A stretch of 64,000 nucleotides of DNA from Nitrospirota bacterium (GCA_016195565.1 JACPZK010000021.1:1-64000); one strand, 5' to 3'; counted from the stretch's first letter, positions 52,245-61,202 are shown. Notes: generated from the sequence alone by a model not told the origin. Made by a program: numbers and translations.

Positions 52245-52853
52245 ATGTGCGAACCATGCTGTGGTTTGAGAGTTGGGCAAGCAGTGCCGGATTTTAAGAT
52301 TGAGACATTTGAGCCTGCTGAGAATTTTTTCGGAGAGAGAAGTCTTGAGGCATTGAAGAAAGAAGGGAAATGGACGATACTTTTTTTCTATCCTGCTGAT
52401 TTCACATTCGTCTGAGCAACGGAATTCGCTGATCTGGCAGATCAGTATGAAAACCTTAAAAAAGAAAGTGCAGAGGTCATCACAGTAAGCACAGACACGA
52501 AATTCGTTCATCTTGCATGGCAGAGGGAAGAGAAAATGCTTGAAAAAGTTAAATTCCCGATGGCTGCTGACCGCACCGCAAAACTCTCAAAGATGTTCGG
52601 CGTTTATGATGAAGAGACAGGTCATGCCCTGCGGGGCACATTCATCATAAACCCCGAAGGAAAACTTCTTGCATCAGAGGTGAATTTTTACAATGTCGGG
52701 AGAAATGCAGATGAGCTATTAAGAAAGATACAGGCCAACGCGCATCTTGCAGCTCATACAGATGAGGCATGCCCCGCCTCATGGAAGCCCGGCGAAAAAA
52801 CCCTCAAGCCGTCTGAAAAAATGGTGGGAAGGGTTTACGAGGCATTGAAGTAG
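52245..52853 (+). CDS. Selenocysteine-containing 2-Cys peroxiredoxin
   Basis: A 202-residue peroxiredoxin if the in-frame TGA at 52413-52415 is read as selenocysteine. The TGA falls exactly at the peroxidatic position: PADFTFV-U57-ATEFADLA, where Cys enzymes have FTFVCPTE. The frame, conserved sequence and family length continue on both sides without other interruption: R130 of GTFII, the resolving cysteine C176 in EACPASW and a normal C-terminus. A hairpin after the TGA fits a bacterial SECIS. It would reduce H2O2 and organic hydroperoxides in the cytoplasm. A gene caller would see only the 3' half from 52536. A sequencing error (TGT or TGC to TGA) is the main alternative. Confidence 0.85.
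52413..52445 (+). promoter_or_regulatory. Sec codon (TGA) and SECIS hairpin
   Basis: After TGA, 13 bases lead to a perfect 7-bp stem CTGATCT-GGC-AGATCAG. The apical GGC loop begins 21 bases after the TGA and has G in the first two positions, matching the bacterial SECIS model (16-37 bases, small loop with early G) recognised by SelB. Confidence 0.72.
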
Positions 52854-53151
52854 TTTTAGCTCCGAAGGTGCCATAGCGCTACCTGCTTTTGCTCTTCTGA
52901 GCTTTGGTACTTACAGACTTTAGACTGAGTTAAGTATCGTGAGACTGATTTAAGTATCGTGTCCCCAGAATCGCGGAATTCACTTTGGATAAAATAAGCA
53001 TATAAATCAACAGGTTGTTGCATTCTTAGTAAAAACACTTGACAAGCCCAGTTAATTGTATCATAATGATACTCCAAATGAGCTTTCCGATTGAGATATT
53101 ACGCAAAATAATATTTTGGCAAGGGGATTATCTTTGTGATAACATACACCC
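52854..53151. other. Gap with 20-bp tandem repeat and mqsR operator
   Basis: No gene is seen. AGACTGAGTTAAGTATCGTG at 52922-52941 is repeated with one change at 52942-52961, followed by TCCCCAG. A perfect 5-bp inverted repeat TTATC-TTTGT-GATAA at 53128-53142, nine bases before mqsR, is a candidate operator for MqsA. Confidence 0.55.
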
Positions 53152-53463
53152 ATGTCATCATCAAAGCCAAAATACGACCTTAGCAAAATTAAAAAACTCT
53201 TATGCGATTCGGACTCATATCTTATAACTTTGGAAGCTCATCGCGGTGCAGCCGCGTTAGGGTACATGGATGCAGAATCTATAATTGACTTAATTGAAAA
53301 TATTCAGGAAGATGATTTTTATAAGTCTATGCCTTCGGAAAAGATGCAACAACTATGGCAAGACGTTTATAGAGTAAATGACGGCAATAACAAAATCTAC
53401 ATAAAATTGCAGCTTTCAGTAAATGGGAAAAAAGTAGTTGTAGTGCAGTTTAAGGAAAAATAA
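53152..53463 (+). CDS. mqsR: MqsR-family toxin
   Basis: A 103-residue RelE-like mRNA interferase of the MqsR family: PKYDLSKIKKLLCDSDSYLI at the N-terminus, LGYMDAESIIDLIENIQEDD, FYKSMPSEKMQQLWQDVYR, and a C-terminal IYIKLQLSVNGKKVVVVQFK. MqsR typically cleaves at GCU. It has no ribosome site; a TTATC/GATAA operator lies just upstream. First of a three-gene toxin-antitoxin-chaperone module. Confidence 0.9.
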   Translation: MSSSKPKYDLSKIKKLLCDSDSYLITLEAHRGAAALGYMDAESIIDLIENIQEDDFYKSMPSEKMQQLWQDVYRVNDGNNKIYIKLQLSVNGKKVVVVQFKEK

Positions 53464-53477
53464 TCTCGGAGGTTTTA

Positions 53478-53993
53478 ATGCAGGAGAATTGTCCTATATG
53501 TGGCGGAAATTTAAGCGGGAAAGTAACTGACGAAACATTTACATACAAGGGGAAAACTAAAACAATCCCTGACTATGTTACATACGCCTGTATTCAGTGC
53601 GGCGAATCTATAGTTGACCCTAAAACTTTGAAGGAATCGGGCAAGATACTAAAAGATTTTCAACGCGAGGTAGATGGGCTTCTGACAGGCATAGAAATAA
53701 AGAAAATAAGAGAAAAGTTAAATCTTACTCAAGAGCAGATGGCCGGAATATTAGGTGGCGGCTTGAAAGCCTTTGCACGATACGAAGCGGGGAGAATATG
53801 TCAAAGCACAGCGATGTACAATCTTTTGCGCATTCTCGATAGATATCCGAATGTGATTCATGTGCTATTGAAAGATACAACACAAGAATATAGGGTCACG
53901 AACATTATTCGTTTATCTGAAATTAGGCAGAAGTATAAAACTAAAGCCGAAAGATTCAACACTCAGATTAAGGAACTTCAGTATGGAACTTAA
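53478..53993 (+). CDS. mqsA: MqsA-family antitoxin with extended C-terminus
   Basis: A 171-residue protein: N-terminal zinc site CPICGG..CIQCGES, then an XRE-type helix-turn-helix at about 70-125 (IKKIREKLNLTQEQMAGILG, GGLKAFARYEAGR). It ends with an extension of about 40 residues after MqsA's usual end (VLLKDTTQEYRVTNIIRLSE.. KELQYGT), the location where chaperone-dependent antitoxins carry their chaperone-addiction tail. It overlaps the SecB-like gene by 11 bases. Confidence 0.9.
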   Translation: MQENCPICGGNLSGKVTDETFTYKGKTKTIPDYVTYACIQCGESIVDPKTLKESGKILKDFQREVDGLLTGIEIKKIREKLNLTQEQMAGILGGGLKAFARYEAGRICQSTAMYNLLRILDRYPNVIHVLLKDTTQEYRVTNIIRLSEIRQKYKTKAERFNTQIKELQYGT

Positions 53994-54420
53994 ATTTAAG
54001 ATCCAAACTATAAAGCTCTTAGAATCTCATTTTAAAATTAATCCTGATTTCAATTGGGATAATAAGCCTGTTAGCGTTTCTAGTTCTCTCGGAGTTCAAT
54101 ATGCAAAGAAAAATAAAAATGTTCAAGTTATATTGTCTGTCAATTCTGACGATAAAAATCAGCCATTTATCTTTAACATAGTATTAGCAGGTCTTTTTGA
54201 TTTTCATGAGATTCCTAAGCCAAAGGAACTTGAAAAGATAGTAAACATTAATTGTGCAGCTATTCTTTTTCCGTATGTCAGAGAGATTGTAGCGGATTTA
54301 ACGAGCCGTGCAGGTATTTCTCCATTTCATATGCCTCCTGTTAATTTCATTAATTTCTATGAAAAGTTAGAACAATCTCGCAAGAAATCCACTAAGCAAA
54401 CTACGGTGAAAAAGAAATAA
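53983..54420 (+). CDS. SecB-like chaperone of the toxin-antitoxin module
   Basis: A 145-residue protein with the SecB pattern: NKNVQVILSVNSDDKNQPFI, FNIVLAGLFDFHEIPKPKEL, NCAAILFPYVREIVADLTSR and FHMPPVNFINFYEKL. In toxin-antitoxin-chaperone (TAC) systems such a SecB relative folds the antitoxin and protects it from proteases. The gene is adjacent and overlapping, which supports that role. It converges on hsdS. Confidence 0.88.
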   Translation: MELKFKIQTIKLLESHFKINPDFNWDNKPVSVSSSLGVQYAKKNKNVQVILSVNSDDKNQPFIFNIVLAGLFDFHEIPKPKELEKIVNINCAAILFPYVREIVADLTSRAGISPFHMPPVNFINFYEKLEQSRKKSTKQTTVKKK

Positions 54421-54424
54421 TATC

Positions 54425-55630
54425 TCACGCCGCTAATTCCCCTGTAAAGGCCCTTTGCATGAGGCTCTGGAAAAGTTCATCCAGTTTTTTCCTGCTCTCT
54501 GCCTGTCTTGCTTTCTCTGCCTCAATGTCTTCGACAAGTTTTGCGAATTCCTGCTGGAGAGGGAGAGGAGGAAGGAAAATCTTTTGACGCAAAATGTCTT
54601 TTTGGCCAACGGTAGTCATTGTTGCCGTTTGTGATGTATTAACAGTATATGTTCTGACACCAGGGTGATTGAAGTAAATGCTTGCATACAATGGATTTAG
54701 AGCTTTTTTGTTTAACCGAGCCATTATTGTATGACATTCAAAGACAGTTGGTTCCTTTAAATCTAACGCAACAACACACTTTGCGACCCCCTCCTTTTTT
54801 AGTGAAGACCTACAAAAGAATAAATCGCCATCTTCAATTAAATATTTTTGTAATTCTTCTTGTGTTACCGATACCCGATCGAGCTTTTTCATATCCACTT
54901 TATACTCTGCAAATAAATCGACAACATTAATTAAGGGCACACCTGAGCCAAATTCGCTTGGCCTTTTAAAAAGACCGTTTTTAACAGATAATGTTACATC
55001 CTTCAGCTTTTTTACTTCCCATCCCTTCGGATTGTTTGCAGGGTCGCCGAACATCTGGACAAAGAGCGAGGGTGTGAGGTCGTTCATCTTCTCATCCGCC
55101 TGCCTGCGGAGCTTTCGTAGATTGTCAGCTTCTTCCAGAATCTCAACGATTTTGTGCTGAGTGGGGAGAGGAGGGAGGGGGATTTCAAATTGCGAGAACT
55201 GAGACTTATTAATAATAGGCACTACTGGCGCATTTGTAAAGCGCTCTAATAAAAGCTTTCTTTTGAAAATAGCATAGGCAAGGTATTTGGAAATAATTCT
55301 TGCGCTATTTGTCACAATAGCATTTATTTGTTGATTAAAGGAGGCTTCTTTTTCAATAATGCCAACCTTACCAATTGTACCAATGCAAGTTACCAATACA
55401 GCCGCAGAAGGAGCTATACGTGCATATTTAGAACCCTCTTCACTTATAAAATCCTTCGATTCTGTTAAGTCTGTTATTGCATTTTGGTCAAAATCATCAG
55501 GCTTAAAAAAGTTGATATGTCGCTTGTTGTAGAAGATGTCCTGCTTTTTTGATGGGGTATTTCCAGTAATAATTTCTCCAACCTCCCCCAATCTCACCCA
55601 CTTCCACCCTTTAGGCAAAGTCTTTTGCAT
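54425..55630 (-). CDS. hsdS: Type I restriction specificity subunit HsdS
   Basis: A 401-residue S subunit with two target-recognition domains, each beginning with a similar block (KGWKWVRLGEVGEIITGNTPS and KGWEVKKLKDVTLSVKNGLF) and separated by helical spacers (LPPLPTQHKIVEILEEADNL, LPPLPLQQEFAKLVEDIEAE). It directs methylation and cleavage to a bipartite site. It follows hsdM by one base. Confidence 0.92.
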   Translation of the reverse strand: MQKTLPKGWKWVRLGEVGEIITGNTPSKKQDIFYNKRHINFFKPDDFDQNAITDLTESKDFISEEGSKYARIAPSAAVLVTCIGTIGKVGIIEKEASFNQQINAIVTNSARIISKYLAYAIFKRKLLLERFTNAPVVPIINKSQFSQFEIPLPPLPTQHKIVEILEEADNLRKLRRQADEKMNDLTPSLFVQMFGDPANNPKGWEVKKLKDVTLSVKNGLFKRPSEFGSGVPLINVVDLFAEYKVDMKKLDRVSVTQEELQKYLIEDGDLFFCRSSLKKEGVAKCVVALDLKEPTVFECHTIMARLNKKALNPLYASIYFNHPGVRTYTVNTSQTATMTTVGQKDILRQKIFLPPLPLQQEFAKLVEDIEAEKARQAESRKKLDELFQSLMQRAFTGELAA

Positions 55631-55631
55631 A

Positions 55632-57116
55632 CTATTCTTTAACCTTATCCAATAGTCGTTTTAAACCTGAGCTTATTTTATCTTCCAACTCTAAGACCTC
55701 AGAAATAATAATCTGAGGTTCAGTATACTTGACCTCCTCATGGACATGAGGTTTGTAACGCCCGGCGGTAAGATTTAAATCGTTTTCGACTATCTCATCC
55801 TTTGAGGCATACCAGCTTCTATCACTCTCCGGCTTTGTCTCCCATTTTTCAAGAAGGTCTGGAATGTCGTTTTTATCCGGCTGAGGTGTCCGCTTATCAT
55901 CAAGACTGTAGCCGTCTGCGGTGATTTCATAGAACCAGACCTTATCAGTCTTGCCGCCGCGCTCAAAAACAATTACAGAAGTCTTCACTCCTGCATAGGG
56001 TTTAAATACGCCTGACGGAAGGCTGATGATTCCAAGAATCTTGCATTCATCAAGCAGCCATGTCCTCAGTTTCTTATGAGCATTTGTTGAGCCGAACAGC
56101 ACGCCTTCAGGAACAATTACCGCCGCCTTGCCCTCTGGCGCAAGATGTTTGTAAAAAAATTCTCCGAAAAGAAGTTCTGTCTTTGAGGTCTTCAGGTCAA
56201 AGTCTTCAAGAATTGCCTCTTTGTTAACATTGCCTGCAAAAGGAGGATTGGCAAGGATGATGTCATATTTTCTTTCGTTCGGATTCGGCAACGTCAGAGG
56301 GTCGTGATGCCTGACATTCGCGTTTTCAAGCCCGTGAATATAGAGATTCATAATCGCAATTTTCACCATGTCGGTATCATTGTCATATCCTGTAAGAGCA
56401 TGCATCTTTAGAAACTCGTGCTGATCCGGCCTTAATTTGTCGCCCGTGATGTGCCCCTCCTGCTTGACGTCTTCACTGGTATTCTGCGCCATGATATGAA
56501 GGTATGCCTGAATAAGAAAACCCGCTGTCCCGCAGGCCGGGTCAAGAATATACTGCCCTGATTGCGGCTTGATTATGTCAACCATCATCTTGATGATATG
56601 CCTCGGTGTCCTGAATTGGCCGTTAGTACCTGAGATAGATATTTTGCTCAAAAGATATTCATAGAGGTCGCCCTTGACGTCGGTATCGTATTTCTGAGAG
56701 TCGTTGTAATCCATGCTGTCAATGATTGAAACCACAGAGCGTAAGGTAGGCCGATTGAATATCTTCAGATGCGCCTGTCTGAAAAGAATTTTGCCCATTG
56801 GCGAGAGATTGGGAAGTTCATGGAATTTTTCAAAGGCTTCTGAAAGGGTTACGTAAAGTGGATCGCCGGAAAGGCGGGCAACCGTCCTCCAGCTATATTT
56901 TGCCAAGGAGTTGGAGAAAATAGGCGCATAGATATTCCCCATTATCTTCTGCAATTGCTCCTGCTTTTCATCCATTTCTGTGAGACTTTTAAGGAACATC
57001 AAATAAGTGATTTGCTCAATAGATGTCATAGGGTTATTGACACCACCAGCAAACAACTCATTCATCAATTGATCAACACTTTGTTTTAAACCAGAGTTAA
57101 TAAAATTTGTCGGCAT
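55632..57116 (-). CDS. hsdM: Type I restriction methyltransferase HsdM
   Basis: A 494-residue N6-adenine methyltransferase. An N-terminal HsdM domain (LKQSVDQLMNELFAGGVNNP) is followed by NGQFRTPRHIIKMMVDIIKP, SAM motif DPACGTAGFLI and catalytic NPPFAGN. The last part folds into the S-subunit interface. It lies three bases after the hsdR 3' part and probably still methylates with HsdS even if restriction is lost. Confidence 0.93.
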   Translation of the reverse strand: MPTNFINSGLKQSVDQLMNELFAGGVNNPMTSIEQITYLMFLKSLTEMDEKQEQLQKIMGNIYAPIFSNSLAKYSWRTVARLSGDPLYVTLSEAFEKFHELPNLSPMGKILFRQAHLKIFNRPTLRSVVSIIDSMDYNDSQKYDTDVKGDLYEYLLSKISISGTNGQFRTPRHIIKMMVDIIKPQSGQYILDPACGTAGFLIQAYLHIMAQNTSEDVKQEGHITGDKLRPDQHEFLKMHALTGYDNDTDMVKIAIMNLYIHGLENANVRHHDPLTLPNPNERKYDIILANPPFAGNVNKEAILEDFDLKTSKTELLFGEFFYKHLAPEGKAAVIVPEGVLFGSTNAHKKLRTWLLDECKILGIISLPSGVFKPYAGVKTSVIVFERGGKTDKVWFYEITADGYSLDDKRTPQPDKNDIPDLLEKWETKPESDRSWYASKDEIVENDLNLTAGRYKPHVHEEVKYTEPQIIISEVLELEDKISSGLKRLLDKVKE

Positions 57117-57119
57117 GAC

Positions 57120-58889
57120 CTACTTCATCCTCGCAAGCTTAAAGGGCGGGCTTTGCCGTATATTAAAGAAAATTGGTTTTGTCTTTTCTCCGAAGGCTGC
57201 GATATAGGCATCTGTACCGCCATAAAATTTAAACGGCTGGTTTTCAAGAAATTTGAAATCGCCTTTTTCAAACTGTTCTGCATATTTTGGGCTTTGCACA
57301 ATTTGTTCAATAAGAACTCTCAGTAATCTGATCTGCATAAGATTGAGACTGTATTCAACCTTCAGGAAATCAATCAGCGCCTCCATCTGTTGGTATGGTG
57401 TAGGCAGTTTCCCGATGTCCAGCGCCTCTTTAATAAAATCTGTGATGTCCGCAAAAATCCGATAAACCTTTGCGAGATTGGTTTCATTGAAGTATTCAAC
57501 AGGACGATTTAAGACCTCAGTATTCAAATATTCCATAAGCTGGTCTGTAAAGTTATCTGTTTTGGCCGCTTCCACAAGGTCGGGTTTTATTTTCGCAACC
57601 TCTCTTATCTTTTCCTCCCATTTGTTCTGATACAGCATGCGGTCTACCTTTTCTCCTTCAGGGCCTACCTCTATAAACTCAGTCATTACCAGCATATCCG
57701 GAGATTGAGAGACAAGAAGCCCTTTTTCTGCTCTGCGTTCTTCCGGTATCTTTTTGGAATACTCCGCTATATCTTCTGCACCGACAGGCGCCTCAAAATC
57801 GGGGGCTGGCAATGGTGCATTGAAATCGTATTCTTCTTCAAAATACTCAACAACTTCACAAAAATCATGGATGATAAAATGAGTTTTCTGGGTTCCATCA
57901 GAAAATGAATAACGGCGGGTTCCACGGCCTTTTATTTGTATGTAATTTGTAGACGAAGCGATAGGACGGGCAAGGACAATGTTTAATATCTCTGGACAGT
58001 CATAACCAGTTGAAAGCATATCAACAGAAACAGCAACTCTTGGCCAGTAGTTTTCATCTTTACGGAATGCCTTGGCGAAATCCGAAGCTCCTTTTACTCT
58101 TGAAGTTATGACCTGTGCAAACCTCCCATTTGCTTCAGGCATAAGGGCATTCAATTCCTTTGCGAGTGCGCCCGCATGATCCTGAGATACAGCAAAGACG
58201 ATAGTTTTGCCCATTGAGCCATCAGGAGTTTTTAACGCATACTTAAGAAACTCCTCGCATATAAGCCTGTTCCTGTATGGCACATTGACCTTTCTCTCAA
58301 GTTCTGAAATGGCGAATGTATAATCTTCACCATCAATATCAACGTTCCAACCCTCTTCGGATACAGACTCTCTCGTTATGAGAGAATAAAGCTTGTATAT
58401 TTTTGGAGGCACGAGATAGGGGCCGGGTTGCGGCGCATTCACGGCATCCTGAATGGAATATCTGTATGTCGGTTCTCCCGCCTCGCAGCCAAAGTGTTTG
58501 TAAGTGTCTCTCATCATGCGGTATTCAAGCGCCTTTGGATTGTTTTCGCTCAGTTCTTCAATATCAATATTTTTGAGGAAATCCTTCGGTGTTGCAGTAA
58601 GCCCTATTCTTGTTGCCTGAAAATATTCAACTACCTGACGTGGGAGTTCTCCATAAATTGAACGGTGACATTCATCGTTAAAGACAAGGTCGAAATATCC
58701 GGGCGTGAAATCTTCTTTATAGTGGATGTTGAGGCTCTGAATGGTAGCAACAACCACAGAGGCCCCGCCCCATTCTCCATGCTTTCCCGGTTTATAGCGG
58801 ACGCTCTTAATATTTATCACGAAATGCAAGCTGAAAAGCTTCAAGCGCCTGCTTTGCAAGCTCAATTCTATCAACAATGAATAATACAC
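57120..58889 (-). pseudogene. hsdR: hsdR, 3' fragment after frameshift
   Basis: The helicase part of a type I restriction subunit. Reliable HsdR sequence runs from about 58835 (SVRYKPGKHGEWGGASVVVA) through FNDECHRSIYGELPRQVVEY with motif II, GLTATPKDF, SVDMLSTGYDCPE and QIKGRGTRRY with motif VI, to a C-terminal HsdM-binding region. The codons upstream of 58835 belong to the other frame. It is the direct continuation of the next feature, out of register by one base. Confidence 0.88.
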
Positions 58890-59451
58890 GCTCTGCCTGA
58901 TGCGATTTTAAGAACCTGTCGATTATTGCGGCGGCGAGTCTTGTCTTGCCCGTGCCGGTTGCCATTTCAAGCAAGAATGCCCTTTTGCCTCTGTCGTATT
59001 GTGCAACAATAATATCGCTTGCCTCTTTCTGATATGCTCTGTCAGCAATGTCGAGCAGATGTTCAACCTGAGATAGAGGCTTTCTAACGAGTTTTAAATC
59101 TGTTCGCCTCTGGAGGTCGTCAGGTGATATAAAACGCTCGATAGGTCGCGCATCACCTTCATCAAGATCCCAGAAATAAATCTGCTCTGAGTTTGCGAGG
59201 AAAATATATTTACATCCGTGCGCAAGGGCATAGCCGTGTGCCTGTCCTTTTGCAAGATAGACATCGCCTTGATTGTCGTCCTTCGCTTCTAAAACAGCAA
59301 GGTTCTGCCCCTTTCTTCCTAAGAGAAGATAATCAGAAAAGCCTGCGCCGCAATGCTGTTCAGTGAGGACATTCTTATCCGGGCCTTCGAGTTTCCAGCC
59401 AGCCTCGATCAGCTTTCGGTTAATGATTATCCTTGCGTCTTGTTCTGTCAT
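58807..59451 (-). pseudogene. hsdR: hsdR, 5' fragment before frameshift
   Basis: The N-terminal 214 residues: a nuclease domain (AGFSDYLLLGRKGQNLAVLEAKDDN with the D..E-x-K motif), then Walker A LLEMATGTGKTRLAA and VLFIVDRIELAKQALEAFQ. It ends at a TAA after FRDKY, in the middle of a continuous helicase domain whose remaining part is in the next frame. No homopolymer lies at the shift, so it is more likely a real mutation than a sequencing artefact. Confidence 0.88.
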
Positions 59452-59511
59452 AGTTTTAACTGATTAAACCTACGCCACATTTTATACTAAAGCACCTGAT
59501 TTTTTCAGCAC

Positions 59512-59545
59512 GAAAAAAGAGCAGGAGATTTCTATTTTCTGCTCT
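59512..59545 (-). terminator. Intrinsic terminator of acdB
   Basis: On the minus strand AGAGCAG, a 14-base loop, CTGCTCT, then TTTTT. It lies 15-50 bases after the acdB stop and is the clearest intrinsic terminator in the window. Confidence 0.75.
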
Positions 59546-59559
59546 ATGGAATTACCGCA

Positions 59560-60243
59560 CTATATAATTTTCAGCTTCGCATCAAGCACCATTGCGCCCT
59601 TTGGATAAAGCGCAACAGGATTTAAATCAATCTCTTCAACATACCCTGATGCTATTATTTCGGATACTGTGAGGATTGTTTTTATGAGCGCAACTATATC
59701 AACAGCGGGCTTTCCGCGGTAGCCCTCAAGAAGCCTGTATCCCTTCACCTGCTTAATGAGCCAGAGAGCGTCTTCTTCTTTTAAAGGCGCAAGGGCAAAG
59801 GCAATGTCTTTGAAAAGTTCAACAAACACCCCTCCAAGACCGAACATCACAACAGCCCCGAACTGCTTATCAATCACACCGCCTATGATGACCTCAATCC
59901 CCTCGTGAGCCATCTCTTCTATAAGCACACCTTCTGCATTCTCAATTCTCAGCAGTTCTGAGACAGCCTTCTTTAGCTCAACATCATTCTTCAACCCTAA
60001 CCTGATACCGCCCGCATCGCTCTTTGATGTTATTTTTGCGGATGACACCTTCGCCGCAAGCGGATAAGCAAGGGTTGCAGAAGGAATATACCCGTCTTTG
60101 TCTACAAATATGCCGTTAGGAACAGTAAGCCCAAGGCTTCTTAAAAACACCTTCACTTCATGCTCAAGAAACACCCTTTTCCCTTTATGCTTTTTCAAAA
60201 AGGAAACCGTGCGCTTCAGAACAGAATCATCACTGGCTGTCAT
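59560..60243 (-). CDS. acdB: ADP-forming acyl-CoA synthetase, beta (ATP-grasp) subunit
   Basis: A 227-residue ATP-grasp_5 protein: EHEVKVFLRSLGLTVPNGIF, YPLAAKVSSAKITSKSDAGG, IEEMAHEGIEVIIGGVIDKQ, FGAVVMFGLGGVFVELFKDI and EEIDLNPVALYPKGAMVLDA. This is the beta subunit of acetyl/acyl-CoA ligase (ADP-forming). The alpha subunit is at 10173-11543. The two halves work together to make ATP from acyl-CoA, ADP and phosphate, a trait of fermentative anaerobes. Confidence 0.9.
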   Translation of the reverse strand: MTASDDSVLKRTVSFLKKHKGKRVFLEHEVKVFLRSLGLTVPNGIFVDKDGYIPSATLAYPLAAKVSSAKITSKSDAGGIRLGLKNDVELKKAVSELLRIENAEGVLIEEMAHEGIEVIIGGVIDKQFGAVVMFGLGGVFVELFKDIAFALAPLKEEDALWLIKQVKGYRLLEGYRGKPAVDIVALIKTILTVSEIIASGYVEEIDLNPVALYPKGAMVLDAKLKII

Positions 60244-60381
60244 GGATAAAGTTTACCATAACACATAAAAAATGACTTCGCTTTTAATGAACTGTTATGG
60301 TAGAATTTTACCGAGTTAACTATTCTCTATAAAACCCTAAAGAGGAGGAAATATGAAAAATTAATAATCTTAATTTCGTAC

Positions 60382-61140
60382 ATGCTGTGTGTTGCCGCGC
60401 CTGCCTTTTCACAGGAGCTTTCAGGCCTTGACATCATGAAAGAGCAGAAGAAAAGGCACGAAGCAGCCCAGGAATATGAAAATATAAAGATGGTGCTTGT
60501 TGACAGTTCAAACAATAAAGAAACCCGCGAATTAAAGCGCTATGCCAAGAAAGACAGTGCAGGGCTTTTTAAATATCTTGCACGCTTTGAGGGGCCTGCC
60601 GATATAAGAGGGACAGCGCTGCTTACATGGGAACAAAAAGACAGAGAAGATGACCAGTGGCTTTACATGCCGGCATACGGACAAAAGCTTAAGAGAATTG
60701 CAGGCGGCAATAAGAAGGGATATTTCATGGGCACTGATTTTTCCTATGAAGACCTCAGGCCTGAAAAACTTGAGACCCACACATACGCTGTCTTAAAGAA
60801 AGAAAAATACGACAATCAGGACTGCTATGTTATTGAATCCCTGCCGTCAACAGATGAAGAAAAGAAGACCACCGGATACGCAAAACGGATTTTATGGATT
60901 ACCACAGACACCTTTGTTACCCTGAAGGTGGATTTCTATGACCACAGCATGAAACTTCTCAAGACACAGACCGCGCATAATGTAAAACCGATAAAAGGAA
61001 AGCTGATGCGCGCAGACAAGGTATTAATGACACACCACCAGAACAAACATCAGACACTGATGGGATTGGTAGACCGGAAGATAGACGGCAATATAGACGA
61101 TTCAATATTCACAGAACGCGCAGTGACAAGCTTCAAATAA
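60382..61140 (+). CDS. Outer-membrane lipoprotein-sorting-like protein (LolA fold)
   Basis: A 252-residue protein of the LolA/YbbB-like family seen beside RND/MMPL transporters: LFKYLARFEGPADIRGTALL, WLYMPAYGQKLKRIAGGNKK, MGTDFSYEDLRPEKLETHTY, and MTHHQNKHQTLMGLVDRKID. It is a periplasmic protein that may carry lipid. An AGGAGG site leads to an ATG at 60353 whose frame stops after three codons; with one more A in the following run of five, it would read MKKLIILISY directly into this frame and complete a signal peptide. Start from 60382 is the formal reading. Confidence 0.8.
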   Translation: MLCVAAPAFSQELSGLDIMKEQKKRHEAAQEYENIKMVLVDSSNNKETRELKRYAKKDSAGLFKYLARFEGPADIRGTALLTWEQKDREDDQWLYMPAYGQKLKRIAGGNKKGYFMGTDFSYEDLRPEKLETHTYAVLKKEKYDNQDCYVIESLPSTDEEKKTTGYAKRILWITTDTFVTLKVDFYDHSMKLLKTQTAHNVKPIKGKLMRADKVLMTHHQNKHQTLMGLVDRKIDGNIDDSIFTERAVTSFK

Positions 61141-61143
61141 AAA

Positions 61144-61175
61144 GCCGCCCCTCGCACAGGGGCGTGGATTGAAAC
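61144..61175 (+). CRISPR. Isolated CRISPR-type repeat (single copy, type I-C-like)
   Basis: A 32-base sequence from GCCGCCCCTCGC to GGGGCGTGGATTGAAAC. It has the hairpin CGCCCCT-CGCAC-AGGGGCG followed by the ATTGAAAC tail, the exact layout and length of type I-C repeats. Only one copy exists and no cas gene or array is in the window. It lies three bases after the stop of the LolA-like gene and 27 before the RND gene. Confidence 0.6.
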
Positions 61176-61202
61176 AAATAAAAAGGGGAATACGGGGAAA
61201 AC

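Noticed and set aside
52922-52961. Insertion sequence end
   Set aside because: The 20-bp tandem repeat followed by TCCCCAG is suggestive, but no transposase or paired end is seen.
58807-58840. Programmed frameshift in hsdR
   Set aside because: There is no slippery heptamer or downstream structure, and hsdR is not known for recoding; simple mutation is more likely.
60353-60364. Selenocysteine or recoding at the stop in the LolA-like leader
   Set aside because: The stop is TAA, and one missing A explains the sequence better.
61144-61202. A CRISPR array
   Set aside because: Only one repeat; the following 27 bases lead into the RND gene and no second repeat is found, so it is reported as an isolated repeat.
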